Source of the DNA: Cohnella mopanensis | GTDB lineage: Bacteria; Bacillota; Bacilli; Paenibacillales; Paenibacillaceae | DNA length: 64,000 bases | Direction: 5' to 3' | NCBI RefSeq assembly: GCF_022352055.1 | Contig: NZ_JAKRWM010000001.1 | Span: forward strand, 434,001-498,000 | Shown here: piece by piece, positions 43,446-51,600 of the stretch | Layout of the letters: every line of letters begins with the position of its first letter | How positions within the stretch are numbered: the first letter of the stretch is position 1 | Translations under genes and position numbers: made by a program | Notes under the pieces: generated by a model | Seen by the model: only the letters and a program-made list of their open reading frames with translations | Database searches by the model: none | What the model was told of the DNA's origin: nothing

Positions 43446-43506
43446 CACCCTGAATCCGCTATTGCTACAATCTCCTATAATCGTAGCTCCACTAAAAAGC
43501 AGGGTG
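43446..43506 (+). repeat. Short inverted repeat flanking a promoter-like segment
   Basis: CACCCTG at 43446-43452 and its exact reverse complement CAGGGTG at 43500-43506, with a lone TATAAT (43476-43481) between and no clear -35. It sits just before the carbonic anhydrase remnant. Confidence 0.4.
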
Positions 43507-43523
43507 CGAAAGGTGATTCATTA

Positions 43524-43694
43524 ATGTACCTTCCATATGGACATGGGGCGATCATACACGGATGCAAGATAGGCAAAGGTACATTGATTGGCATGGGGGC
43601 TATCGTCTTGAACGGGGCTGAAATCGGTGAATATGCTTTAGTAGGAGCGGCAGACAGTTACGTAAGCAAAGGCGAGCAATATAGGAATCCTTGA
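43524..43694 (+). pseudogene. Remnant of a gamma-carbonic anhydrase (LpxA-like hexapeptide protein)
   Basis: 56 codons from ATG 43524 with AAAGGTGA about 8 nt upstream. The product reads GHGAIIHGCKIGKGTLIG, MGAIVLNGAEIGEYALVGA: the hexapeptide coils of the C-terminal third of gamma-carbonic anhydrase/YrdA proteins, including the HGC His that is normally a zinc ligand. The N-terminal ~90 residues of the family are missing upstream, and the C-terminus ends early (GEQYRNP). Most likely a decaying fragment; it keeps an apparent ribosome site, so a short peptide may still be made. Confidence 0.72.
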
Positions 43695-43731
43695 CCAGGG
43701 GTCCTAACGCCGGAAATCGGAGGTGCAACGA

Positions 43732-43914
43732 ATGGACAACATGAAAGTCGCCTATGAGACGATGCTGGGGCTGGCGGCAGAAATGGTCCTAGACGAAGCG
43801 CTGCGCAATTACCGGACAGAGAAAATCTATCATGCGATCGATAATGCGCTTGCGCAAGGAGATGTAGAATCTTTTCGGCGGTTGACCGATGAATTAAAAA
43901 CGATCCAGCGTTAG
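43732..43914 (+). CDS. IDEAL-domain protein
   Basis: 60 residues from ATG 43732 with GGAGGTG upstream. Nearly the whole protein is an IDEAL domain: VLDEALRNYRTEKIYHAIDNALAQGDVESFRRLTDEL. The motif occurs in small Firmicute proteins (YpiB and ComK-related regulators) and is thought to mediate protein contacts. In B. subtilis ypiB is also near qcrABC, but that protein has an extra N-terminal domain that is absent here. Confidence 0.85.
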   Translation: MDNMKVAYETMLGLAAEMVLDEALRNYRTEKIYHAIDNALAQGDVESFRRLTDELKTIQR

Positions 43915-43922
43915 AGGGCTAG

Positions 43923-43950
43923 GACCGTTTCCGCGGCAGCGGAAACGGTC
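43923..43950 (+). terminator. Twelve-bp perfect hairpin after the IDEAL gene
   Basis: GACCGTTTCCGC / GCGGAAACGGTC (43923-43934 with 43939-43950), loop GGCA, no T-run. It stands directly before a second, complete terminator. Confidence 0.65.
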
Positions 43951-43968
43951 CGAAGCTCTATCCTATGA

Positions 43969-43993
43969 CCCGGCCGGATTTGGCCGGGTTTTT
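43969..43993 (+). terminator. Intrinsic terminator after the IDEAL gene
   Basis: CCCGGCC / GGCCGGG (43969-43975 with 43982-43988), loop GGATTT, five T. Confidence 0.9.
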
Positions 43994-44120
43994 GCGTATG
44001 TCGTAAGCGCTATTATCCTTGTGAAATGAGGCTTTAATTGTTCAAGGATTTGGAGTACGATAAATAAGGAATGGTCATCCGAGATCGCTAGTATTCTTTG
44101 AAAGGAAGTCGTCAGACAAA

Positions 44121-45083
44121 ATGCCGCAAATCGATTTACCGCTTGAGAAATTATATGCCTATGAAGGAATCAATCCGAAACCTGCCGATTTCGAACAATA
44201 TTGGGAGAGGGCACTCAACGAAATGAAAAGCGTTGATCCGCAGGTCGAGCTCATACCCGCGCAGTTTCAAGTTCCGTTCGCCGAATGTTTTCATCTTTAT
44301 TTTACGGGAGTGCGGGGAGCGCGTATCCACGCCAAATACATACGTCCTAAAGGTCAGAATAAGCCCCATCCTGCCATACTACAGTTTCATGGGTTGTCGA
44401 TGGATTCCGGAGATTGGCAAGATAAAGTTGCTTACGCCGCTCTTGGCGTAAGCGTCGTCTCCATGGATTGCCGCGGGCAGGGCGGGTTATCGGAAGATGT
44501 CGGGTCCGTGAAAGGAAACACGCTCCATGGCCATATAATCCGCGGTATCGATAACGATCCTGACGATTTATTGTATCGCCACATGTTCCTAGATGCTGCC
44601 CAATTAGCTGGCATCGTCATCGGAATGCCGGAAGTCGATCCAACTAAGGTAGCGGCAATCGGAATATCGCAAGGCGGCGGGCTTACGCTTGCTTGCGGAG
44701 CGTTGGAGCCCCGAGTGTCCAAGCTTGCGCCCGTCTATCCTTACTTAAGCGATTATTTAAGGGTTTGGGAGATGGATCTGGACGTCGCCGCATACGAGGA
44801 GATTAGAACTTACTTCCGTAAATTCGATCCGCAGCATAAGCGGAAGAACGAAGTGTTCGAGAAGCTCGGTTATATCGATATTCAGCATCTTGCTCCTAGA
44901 ATTAAAGGCGAGGTCATGATGGCTACCGGGTTAATGGATACGATAACCCCTCCTTCAACCCAATTCGCGGCATTTAACAAAATCACCTCGCCTAAACGCG
45001 TGGAAATTTATCCGGATTTCGCCCATGAATGGTTACCCGGGTTCGCGGACAAGACCATGACTTTTATCGCCGAATGGCTCTAG
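44121..45083 (+). CDS. Acetylxylan esterase / cephalosporin-C deacetylase family (CE7)
   Basis: 320 residues, alpha/beta hydrolase without signal peptide, so cytosolic. N-terminal DLPLEKLYAYEGINPKPADFEQYW is typical of the CE7 group. RGQGG near residue 120, nucleophile in GISQGGG near residue 180, catalytic Asp in GLMDTITPP and His in FAHEWLPG are all present. Removes acetyl groups from xylo-oligosaccharides or related small molecules. AAAGGAAG upstream sets ATG 44121. Stand-alone accessory gene. Confidence 0.93.
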   Translation: MPQIDLPLEKLYAYEGINPKPADFEQYWERALNEMKSVDPQVELIPAQFQVPFAECFHLYFTGVRGARIHAKYIRPKGQNKPHPAILQFHGLSMDSGDWQDKVAYAALGVSVVSMDCRGQGGLSEDVGSVKGNTLHGHIIRGIDNDPDDLLYRHMFLDAAQLAGIVIGMPEVDPTKVAAIGISQGGGLTLACGALEPRVSKLAPVYPYLSDYLRVWEMDLDVAAYEEIRTYFRKFDPQHKRKNEVFEKLGYIDIQHLAPRIKGEVMMATGLMDTITPPSTQFAAFNKITSPKRVEIYPDFAHEWLPGFADKTMTFIAEWL

Positions 45084-45109
45084 AGCAATACGAGGAGTGA
45101 ATAAGATTC

Positions 45110-45535
45110 ATGAAATTCAGTGAAGTAGACGAGAATAGCTGGCCAGAACTCCAACCCTATTTGGATACGTGTCTGATTCCTTTATCGGGTCTGACGGGGG
45201 AGGAATCTCCATGGGAGGCAACGGAGAAGGTGGCTAGAACGGGACAATGGATAGCTCCATTGGAACAAGCTTACCGAGGTCGGACGGTTACGATGCCTGC
45301 TTACCATTACGATGCGGGAGGCGCGGAGGATACCGAAAGAATCAATCGGCTGATTGAACGGTGGAAAGCCATCGGCTTCCGGTATGTCGTGGTCGTTAGC
45401 GGACAAGCCCTTCCGTTGGCCGAAGCCTTGAAAGCGGATTTGATCATTCAACCGAACGCAGAGGAAGAGGAGCCGGATTTTCAACGGATCAGCAAGTCCG
45501 TCGCAGCTCTATGGCGCAAGCCGCAAGGGGAATGA
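45110..45535 (+). CDS. ypiF: YpiF-like protein (DUF2487)
   Basis: 141 residues, soluble, alpha/beta. Position directly before qcrA, length and the MKFSEVDENSWPELQPYLDTCLIPLSG start fit B. subtilis YpiF. The C-terminal part (RYVVVVSGQALPLAEALKADLIIQP) is Rossmann-like. Function unknown. A GAGGAGTG site precedes ATG 45110. The 257-nt gap after it holds the qcr promoter and a hairpin (about 45618-45665) with CGGGGAA / ATTCCCG arms. Confidence 0.75.
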   Translation: MKFSEVDENSWPELQPYLDTCLIPLSGLTGEESPWEATEKVARTGQWIAPLEQAYRGRTVTMPAYHYDAGGAEDTERINRLIERWKAIGFRYVVVVSGQALPLAEALKADLIIQPNAEEEEPDFQRISKSVAALWRKPQGE

Positions 45536-45689
45536 ATAGTCAATATTCCGTAAAACCGCTCAATCGTACGCATAAGGATAGATATAATGAGTAAACAATA
45601 GGCAGACACAACCCACGGGGAAATGTGACAATTTGAGAACATTTTAGTTGTGCGATTCCCGTCGAGGAAGGAAAGTCCCGCCCCTATTC

Positions 45690-45718
45690 TTGACGCTCCA
45701 TAGCGCGTGGGCTATTAT
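45690..45718 (+). promoter_or_regulatory. Sigma-A promoter of qcrABC
   Basis: TTGACG (45690-45695), 17-nt spacer, TATTAT (45713-45718), 75 nt before the qcrA start codon. TTGTGAAC at 45729-45736 resembles half of a Rex operator, but the other half is poor. Confidence 0.8.
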
Positions 45719-45792
45719 AGTTATGTCCTTGTGAACAAAATGTTAAAGTCCGTATCGGACGCGAGATTGGTGTGGCAAAGGGGGTAGAACGA

Positions 45793-46326
45793 ATGGACCA
45801 CAATAAGCAGCAAGAAACCACGCACAAACCGGTTAAGCGCAAAGAAATGTCAAGACGTCAATTTTTGTCTTACACGCTTGGCGGAGCAGGAGCCTTCATG
45901 GCCGGCGGGGCCATTTTACCAATGATCCGCTTTGCCGTAGATCCTATATTGCAGAAGAAAGAAAAGGCAGGTTTCGTTAAAGTCATCGAAGAGAGCAAGG
46001 TGACGAACGAGCCAACGGAAGTGAAATTCAAAATTCATCAGGTGGACGGATGGTATGAAAGCGATCCGAAGCTCGCTGCATGGATTACGAAGGACGAATC
46101 CGGAAAAATCTTCGCGTTATCCCCTGTATGTAAGCATTTGGGTTGCATGGTAAGCTGGGGCGGCGAAGAAGCACCGAACGAATACCACTGCCCATGCCAT
46201 GGAGCACGTTACACGAAAGACGGCAAAAACCTGAAGGTTGCGCCGAAGCCGTTGGACGAATATGAAGTCAAAACGGAAAACGGTTGGGTATATCTCGGAC
46301 CGATTGATCCGAATAGTCGCGTTTAG
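45793..46326 (+). CDS. qcrA: Menaquinol:cytochrome c reductase Rieske iron-sulfur subunit
   Basis: 177 residues from ATG 45793 (AAGGGGG upstream). An N-terminal twin-arginine-like anchor (SRRQFLSYTLGGAGAF) precedes the Rieske domain, whose cluster ligands are CKHLGC and CPCHGA. It moves electrons from menaquinol to the cytochrome part of the complex, facing outside. First gene of qcrABC; its menaquinol donor is probably made by the futalosine genes earlier in the window. Confidence 0.97.
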   Translation: MDHNKQQETTHKPVKRKEMSRRQFLSYTLGGAGAFMAGGAILPMIRFAVDPILQKKEKAGFVKVIEESKVTNEPTEVKFKIHQVDGWYESDPKLAAWITKDESGKIFALSPVCKHLGCMVSWGGEEAPNEYHCPCHGARYTKDGKNLKVAPKPLDEYEVKTENGWVYLGPIDPNSRV

Positions 46327-46346
46327 AAGGAGGGCGTTTCGTTCCG

Positions 46347-47018
46347 ATGTTCAAAAATATGTACAACTGGATCGACGAACGTCTAGATATTACGCCGATG
46401 TGGAGAGATATCGCCGATCACGAGGTGCCTGAGCACGTTAACCCGGCGCATCACTTCTCCGCTTTTGTTTATTGCTTCGGCGGACTGACGTTCTTTATCA
46501 CCGTCATACAGATCCTCTCGGGGATGTTCTTGACGATGTATTACGTCCCAGACATTATCAACGCTTATTATAGCGTTGACTACTTGCAGCACCAAGTCGC
46601 TTTCGGAGCGATCGTGCGCGGTATGCATCACTGGGGAGCAAGCCTTGTTATCGTCATGATGTTCCTACATACTCTTCGCGTATTTTTCACCGGGTCTTAC
46701 AAAGCGCCTCGTGAGATGAACTGGGTTGTCGGAATGTTGATTTTCTTCGTCATGTTGGGCCTTGGATTCACGGGTTACCTGCTTCCATGGGACAACAAAG
46801 CTTATTACGCGACGAAGGTTGGTTTGGAAATTGCGGGTGCCGTACCTTTCCTAGGTGATTACATCAAGGAACTAATGAACGGCGGCACGATCGTCGGCGC
46901 TCAAACGCTGACCCGATTCTTCGCAATCCACGTGTTCTTCTTGCCTGGAGCGTTGTTAGCATTGCTTGCGGGACACTTCTTTATGATTCGAAAACAGGGC
47001 ATTTCCGGGCCGCTGTAA
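46347..47018 (+). CDS. qcrB: Menaquinol:cytochrome c reductase cytochrome b6 subunit
   Basis: 223 residues, four membrane spans. Haem-binding His pairs lie in RGMHHWGAS / FLHTLRVFF and FFAIHVFFLPG / AGHFFMIRKQG; a Cys in FVYCFGGLTFF matches the residue that binds the extra covalent haem in the b6f-like Bacillus complex. QcrB is the short b6-type protein; the remaining spans are in QcrC. Confidence 0.97.
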   Translation: MFKNMYNWIDERLDITPMWRDIADHEVPEHVNPAHHFSAFVYCFGGLTFFITVIQILSGMFLTMYYVPDIINAYYSVDYLQHQVAFGAIVRGMHHWGASLVIVMMFLHTLRVFFTGSYKAPREMNWVVGMLIFFVMLGLGFTGYLLPWDNKAYYATKVGLEIAGAVPFLGDYIKELMNGGTIVGAQTLTRFFAIHVFFLPGALLALLAGHFFMIRKQGISGPL

Positions 47019-47037
47019 GAGAGGGGAGTGACTAGCG

Positions 47038-47916
47038 ATGGCACATAAACATGATCCAAATGAAAAAATTGTATTCATCGGCGATTCTCGCGTACGTAAA
47101 CGCGATTATTCGAACGTGACACCTCCGGATTACACCGCTTTCCCGGGCAAGTCGGAAGCCTTTATTCCGAACTTCCTGCTGAAGGAATGGATGGTCGGAG
47201 TTGTCGTTCTGATTGGATTTCTGGTTCTGGTCATTGCCGAACCGGCTCCGCTTGGTTATCCTGCGGATCCACTAAACAGCGCGTTCATTCCGATGCCGGA
47301 CTGGTACTTCTTGTTCCTGTATCAGTTACTGAAATATCCGTACGCATCAGGAGATTTCATCGTACTCGGGGTACTTGGATTATCCGGTATTCCATTTATC
47401 GCTTTGCTGCTCGCCCCATTCCTGGACACGGGCAAAGAGCGTCGCTTCTATCGTCGTCCGATCGCTTCGTCTCTAATGATCGTATCGTTAGTGGCTGTCG
47501 TGTACCTGACTTGGGTTTCATGGGCGCATTACCAGCATGAACTGGAAGCAACAGGTACGGTTCCTGAGCATATCGAACGCGAGATCAAAGCGGAAGAAGC
47601 CGTTGCGAAAGGCTTGCCGCGTCCGATTCCGGGCAAAGAGAAGATTCCTGCAATGGTAGCTGCTGACGATCCTGCTTTCACCGAAACGATGACGCAAGCG
47701 GCTTGTATCGCTTGTCACGGCGCGGAACTTGAAGGCGGCGGCGGTCCGGCGCTTCGCGGAATCGGCGACGTATTGAGCAAAGACGAGATTGTTCAAACCA
47801 TTACTAATGGTAAGGGCGATGGAGCGATGCCGGCATTCAAAGAAAACTTGTCAGCGGAGCAAATCGACCAAATCGCAACTTGGCTTTCCAAACAAAAAGC
47901 AGAGGCGGCGGAGTAA
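47038..47916 (+). CDS. qcrC: Menaquinol:cytochrome c reductase, subunit IV-cytochrome c fusion
   Basis: 292 residues. The N-terminal ~170 residues form a subunit-IV-like region with three membrane spans (VGVVVLIGFLVLVIAEPAP; PMPDWYFLFLYQLLKYP is the quinol-site PEWY-like loop, here PDWY). The C-terminal domain is cytochrome c with CIACH near residue 223 and a Met ligand in GAMPAF. This fusion is typical of Bacilli. Confidence 0.97.
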   Translation: MAHKHDPNEKIVFIGDSRVRKRDYSNVTPPDYTAFPGKSEAFIPNFLLKEWMVGVVVLIGFLVLVIAEPAPLGYPADPLNSAFIPMPDWYFLFLYQLLKYPYASGDFIVLGVLGLSGIPFIALLLAPFLDTGKERRFYRRPIASSLMIVSLVAVVYLTWVSWAHYQHELEATGTVPEHIEREIKAEEAVAKGLPRPIPGKEKIPAMVAADDPAFTETMTQAACIACHGAELEGGGGPALRGIGDVLSKDEIVQTITNGKGDGAMPAFKENLSAEQIDQIATWLSKQKAEAAE

Positions 47917-47931
47917 CCTTCGTCCTGCTCT

Positions 47932-47961
47932 AAACCTGACCGTAGCTGGTCAGGTTTTTTT
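47932..47961 (+). terminator. Terminator after qcrC
   Basis: AAACCTGACC / GGTCAGGTTT (47932-47941 with 47948-47957), loop GTAGCT, followed by four more T. It separates qcrABC from ypjA. Confidence 0.93.
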
Positions 47962-47983
47962 AATAAAGAAAGGAGTAGTCTTG

Positions 47984-48631
47984 ATGAGTTGGTTGAAATG
48001 GCTTCTTTCACGCAGCGTTTTGCTCCATCCGACGACTTTATGGCTGATGATGCTGATCTATATTCCGGGTACGGTATATGGATATTATTGGTACAAAGAC
48101 CAATTGGAAAGCACATGGAATAACCATCCGCACTGGCAAATCCCGTTCGTGCCGGACAGTCCGACCGCGTCGCTTTTCTTTACGCTAGCCGTGCTATGGT
48201 TGTGGATTTGTCCTCGCAGATCGCGTCGGCCATGGGTCAACGGAATTCGAGGCGTCGTGGAGACGTTAGGCGTCGTTACGTCGGTCAAATACGGGATATG
48301 GGCAACCGCGATTATTTTTGCTGGACAAGCGCAAGGGGACGTCCTCCAGTGGGAGCATTGGATGCTGATTATCGGCCACTCGGCAATGGCGGTAATGGCG
48401 CTGCTATACGCAAGGTTTTTTACTTATGGGGGCATGGCTCTCTTGGCAGCGGCGGCATGGACATTCCTCAACGATACGGTGGATTATACTTACGATGTGT
48501 ATCCGTATTTACCGACGCAGTTGGATGACGATTTATTTTATGTCGGACTATTTACGTTTCTATTAACGGCATTCAGTGTGTTATGTGCGGCAGTAGCGAA
48601 ATTCGCATTCCTATCTAAAGATAAAAACTGA
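47984..48631 (+). CDS. ypjA: YpjA family membrane protein (DUF1405)
   Basis: 215 residues from ATG 47984 with AGGAGT at 47971-47976; the longer frame upstream lies inside qcrC. About six membrane spans (for example LWLMMLIYIPGTVYGYYW, ASLFFTLAVLWLWI, LIIGHSAMAVMALLYARF, YVGLFTFLLTAFSVLC). Conserved WxNH-like NNHPHWQIPFVPDSPT loop. Family of unknown function that follows qcrC in Bacilli. Confidence 0.82.
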   Translation: MSWLKWLLSRSVLLHPTTLWLMMLIYIPGTVYGYYWYKDQLESTWNNHPHWQIPFVPDSPTASLFFTLAVLWLWICPRRSRRPWVNGIRGVVETLGVVTSVKYGIWATAIIFAGQAQGDVLQWEHWMLIIGHSAMAVMALLYARFFTYGGMALLAAAAWTFLNDTVDYTYDVYPYLPTQLDDDLFYVGLFTFLLTAFSVLCAAVAKFAFLSKDKN

Positions 48632-48687
48632 ATAAGACAAGTCGTTCTAAACACGGACAACCTCTCATATCCATGGGGTAGGAGGGG

Positions 48688-49650
48688 ATGTCCGTGTTTT
48701 TGTTCGGAAACGAGGTTCATCGCAGCTTTAAGCTCCGGTTATTGCTGATTTTCGTAGGCAGTGTCCTATTCATGTTGGTTGTCGCCCCTTCGCGGACTTG
48801 GGGTAACGGCGACAGTAATAGCGCAGTTAACGGCCACGCCAGTATCGAACGTTTCTTATCGGCTTCGGAGTCGTTGTACCAAGCCGTGAATAAAGGTAAT
48901 CTCGACGTCGCCCGGAGCAGCTTGTCCGAGATCGAACTTCAATTTCGTAACCTGCCGATGAAAATGATCGGGACTGCGGAAGGCATTCATGCGCTTGCAA
49001 ACAGCATTACCGATCTGAAACGGGCTGCGGCAGCGGTAAGCCCTGATGAACGGAAATGGAAGTCGGGCGCGGCAGCCCTAAGATTAGCCGCCGATGCGCT
49101 AGCCCATCCGAATAAGCCGATATGGCATCAGTATCGGACGGTTCTAAGGGAGGATATCGTTAGGATAAATAAAGCTTTGCCCCAAGGGACTGCCGTTAAG
49201 GGACAGTTGTCAGCAAATGCGAAGGCGGCTTTCGATCAATTAACCGAACATTACCGCGTCATACGTACGGCAGTTATGTTGCAATCCGAGCCTTGGAAAA
49301 TCGAACGAAGCGATTCGGTCGTTCGTTATGCGAGTCGCGTCTATCAAGCGGACACTCCTTCAACAGAGTTGCTGCTCGGAACGATCCCACCTCTGCAGGA
49401 GGCTCTTGAAGGCTTATTCCCCGTAGATAAAGATGCATCGACCGCCATTGTGCCTCCAATCGCTGTCGCGCCGCCATCATGGGGTTGGTCGGCTATGATG
49501 GGATCGTTCATCGTAACTATTCTCACATGGGTAGGTTGGAGAAGATATAAGAATGAGGAATACGGGAACAACGACCGAGGTGGATCACGGACAAACCCTT
49601 CTGAAGACGCCGCTCAACGTTGGATGAATAAATGGAAAAACAAAGGATAG
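48688..49650 (+). CDS. ypjB: Sporulation protein YpjB
   Basis: 320 residues. Signal or anchor at about 11-30 (LRLLLIFVGSVLFMLVVA), a long helical extracytoplasmic domain, a C-terminal membrane span near 273-289 (WSAMMGSFIVTILTWVGW) and a charged tail. Placement between ypjA and the yitT-like gene matches YpjB, a sporulation protein family. AGGAGGGG touches ATG 48688, so GTG 48694, with better spacing, may be the true start. Confidence 0.82.
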   Translation: MSVFLFGNEVHRSFKLRLLLIFVGSVLFMLVVAPSRTWGNGDSNSAVNGHASIERFLSASESLYQAVNKGNLDVARSSLSEIELQFRNLPMKMIGTAEGIHALANSITDLKRAAAAVSPDERKWKSGAAALRLAADALAHPNKPIWHQYRTVLREDIVRINKALPQGTAVKGQLSANAKAAFDQLTEHYRVIRTAVMLQSEPWKIERSDSVVRYASRVYQADTPSTELLLGTIPPLQEALEGLFPVDKDASTAIVPPIAVAPPSWGWSAMMGSFIVTILTWVGWRRYKNEEYGNNDRGGSRTNPSEDAAQRWMNKWKNKG

Positions 49651-49676
49651 GAGGAGGAGCGCCTAAAAAGCGTCCT

Positions 49677-50546
49677 TCATTCATCGCGGAAGCCTTCTCC
49701 AAGCACGTCATGCACATCGTTAATGACGATAAAAGCCCTCCGGTCATGTTGACGGACGAGGCTTTTTAATTTACGGATTTCAAATCGGCTGACGACACAA
49801 TAGACGACGGTTTTGTTTTCTCCGGAATACCCCCCAATCGCGGGCATTAACGTTACTCCGCGATCCAATTCACGCGTAATGTCTTTGGACAGCTTCTCCG
49901 GGCTGTGGCATAATATCGTGAATGCTTTGGCCGAATATGCGCCTTCTTGGATGAAATCAATGATTTTCGAAGCGATAAATACGCTTACGAGCGTATAAAG
50001 TACCTTCTCTTTCGGGATAAACAAGAGCGAGACGCCAAGGATGAGCACGTCCAGAGAGAGGATGATTTGACCCATGCTCCAGCCGCGCGCCCGGTGTAAA
50101 ATTCTCGCGATAATGTCAACGCCACCCGTCGTCCCCCCGGCGCGAAAGACGAGTCCGAGTCCGATGCCAAGCGTAACTCCCGCATACAGCACGACTAGGA
50201 TGAAGTCTTGTTCGGATTGGAAAGGGGTAAGCCAACCTTGGACGACGAGAGTTTCCGCGATCCACAGAAAGAGGGAGAGCAACAGCGTTCCCGCAAAAGT
50301 ATAGATCATCGCGCTTCTCCCGAGCTGGCGCCAACCGAGTACAAACAGAGGGAGATTAATGAGGAGCGAGCTGAGCCACACTGGAAAATCCACTGCGTAA
50401 TTCAGAAGCACGGCAACTCCCGTTACGCCGCCCTCCATCAATAGATTAGGGATAATGAAGTATTGCAACCCGAAGGCATATAAGGCGGTTCCCGCGATGA
50501 GCAGGCTCCATGATCGAATGTTACTCCATAGGTTGGATTGATTCAT
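49677..50546 (-). CDS. ypjC: YitT family membrane protein with DUF2179 domain (YpjC-like)
   Basis: 289 residues read leftward from 50546, where GGAGGA lies about 10 nt upstream; 50570 is an alternative start. Five or six membrane spans occupy the first ~200 residues (YAFGLQYFIIPNLLMEGGVTGVAVLL is the typical YitT repeat). A soluble C-terminal DUF2179 domain (KTVVYCVVSRFEIRKLKSLV...VLGEGFRD) follows. Function unknown. Opposite orientation to all its neighbours; it converges with ypjB. Confidence 0.88.
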   Translation of the reverse strand: MNQSNLWSNIRSWSLLIAGTALYAFGLQYFIIPNLLMEGGVTGVAVLLNYAVDFPVWLSSLLINLPLFVLGWRQLGRSAMIYTFAGTLLLSLFLWIAETLVVQGWLTPFQSEQDFILVVLYAGVTLGIGLGLVFRAGGTTGGVDIIARILHRARGWSMGQIILSLDVLILGVSLLFIPKEKVLYTLVSVFIASKIIDFIQEGAYSAKAFTILCHSPEKLSKDITRELDRGVTLMPAIGGYSGENKTVVYCVVSRFEIRKLKSLVRQHDRRAFIVINDVHDVLGEGFRDE

Positions 50547-50631
50547 AGGGTGATTCCTCCAAAATTGCATTTGTTTTCGTATACGTCTTACGCTAACATA
50601 GGAGAGAAACCTTCATGAAAGGAAACGAACG

Positions 50632-51000
50632 ATGGGACAATCTCGCATAGCCGATCTAGCGTTGACAGAACGGACGCTGGCCGACATCCAACGCGATGTG
50701 GATGCTTATATTTCGCAATTCAAAGAAGGCTACTTTTCTCCGCTGTCCATGCTCGCCCGAATGAGCGAAGAAGTAGGGGAGTTGGCCCGGGAAGTTAACC
50801 ACGAGTTCGGAGAGAAGCCGAAAAAGAGGGATGAGGCCGACAATTCCATCGAGATGGAGTTAGGAGATATTTTATTTATTGTGACTTGTTTCGCGAATTC
50901 ATTAGGCATCGACTTAACGGAAGCGCATCGCAAGGTTATGCATAAGTTCAATACCCGAGATGCAGACCGGTGGACGAAGAAACACACCGATAATCGCTGA
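50632..51000 (+). CDS. ypjD: MazG-like nucleotide pyrophosphohydrolase (YpjD)
   Basis: 122 residues. MazG all-alpha fold with the metal-binding ExxE and ExxD helices: MSEEVGELAREVNHEFG and IEMELGDILFIVTCFANSLG. Hydrolyses (d)NTPs to monophosphate and pyrophosphate, probably as house-cleaning. First gene of a + strand run that leads into dapB, mgsA and the bacillithiol genes. Confidence 0.92.
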   Translation: MGQSRIADLALTERTLADIQRDVDAYISQFKEGYFSPLSMLARMSEEVGELAREVNHEFGEKPKKRDEADNSIEMELGDILFIVTCFANSLGIDLTEAHRKVMHKFNTRDADRWTKKHTDNR

Positions 51001-51047
51001 AGTTCATATGCTGTTACTATCCCCGCATTGAAGGGAGGATGGTCAGC

Positions 51048-51596
51048 ATGGACGGGGAAACGTGCCTCCGGCAGGCATATGAAGCCATCTTTCAAGGAGA
51101 TTTCGAATCGGCCGTGTATTGGTTTGGGCAAGCGATCGAGATTGAACCCGAGAATGCAGCGTTTCATTATAGCGGGTCCATTACCTGCGCAAGAAGCGGC
51201 AAGATTCCAATGGCGGTGGCTTATGCCCAGAGAGCCATTGAATTGGATCCGGATAATCCAACTTATCGGCTTAACCTACGGATGGTCATGTCCAGGCAAA
51301 AAATCTCCGACGCGAGACATCATCTTTCCATGGTATCGCCTGACATTGAGCTGAGCATTATGCTTCTGAAGGAAGCTGCCCATCTCGATCCGCTGTCTGC
51401 GGAAGCTCGATATATGTTGGGCATGCTCTACCGGATGCAAAGAGATTACAAGCATGCACTTGATTCCTTGCGGGATGCGCTTCAGCTAGAGCCACAGCAC
51501 GAGGACGCCAAACGGATGCTGCATGAAGTGCGGGCCGAAAGGCGGCGCCTTCTTAAACAACAATATTCACATTATCATTCGAAAAGGAATAGGTGA
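51048..51596 (+). CDS. Tetratricopeptide repeat protein
   Basis: 182 residues from ATG 51048 (GGGAGGATGG upstream; ATG 51039 sits on the site). Three or four TPR units: YEAIFQGDFESAVYWFGQAIEIEPENAAF, then PMAVAYAQRAIELDPDNPTYR, and YMLGMLYRMQRDYKHALDSLRDALQLEPQHEDA. A basic C-terminus ends in HYHSKRNR. A protein-protein adaptor, partner unknown. It ends 4 nt before dapB. Confidence 0.85.
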   Translation: MDGETCLRQAYEAIFQGDFESAVYWFGQAIEIEPENAAFHYSGSITCARSGKIPMAVAYAQRAIELDPDNPTYRLNLRMVMSRQKISDARHHLSMVSPDIELSIMLLKEAAHLDPLSAEARYMLGMLYRMQRDYKHALDSLRDALQLEPQHEDAKRMLHEVRAERRRLLKQQYSHYHSKRNR

Positions 51597-51600
51597 TCGC

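Noticed and set aside
45729..45746. Rex operator next to the qcrABC promoter
   Set aside because: TTGTGAAC matches the left half of the Rex site, but the right half (ATGTTAA) matches only about three of seven positions of TTCACAA, so I did not list it as an operator even though rex is in the window.
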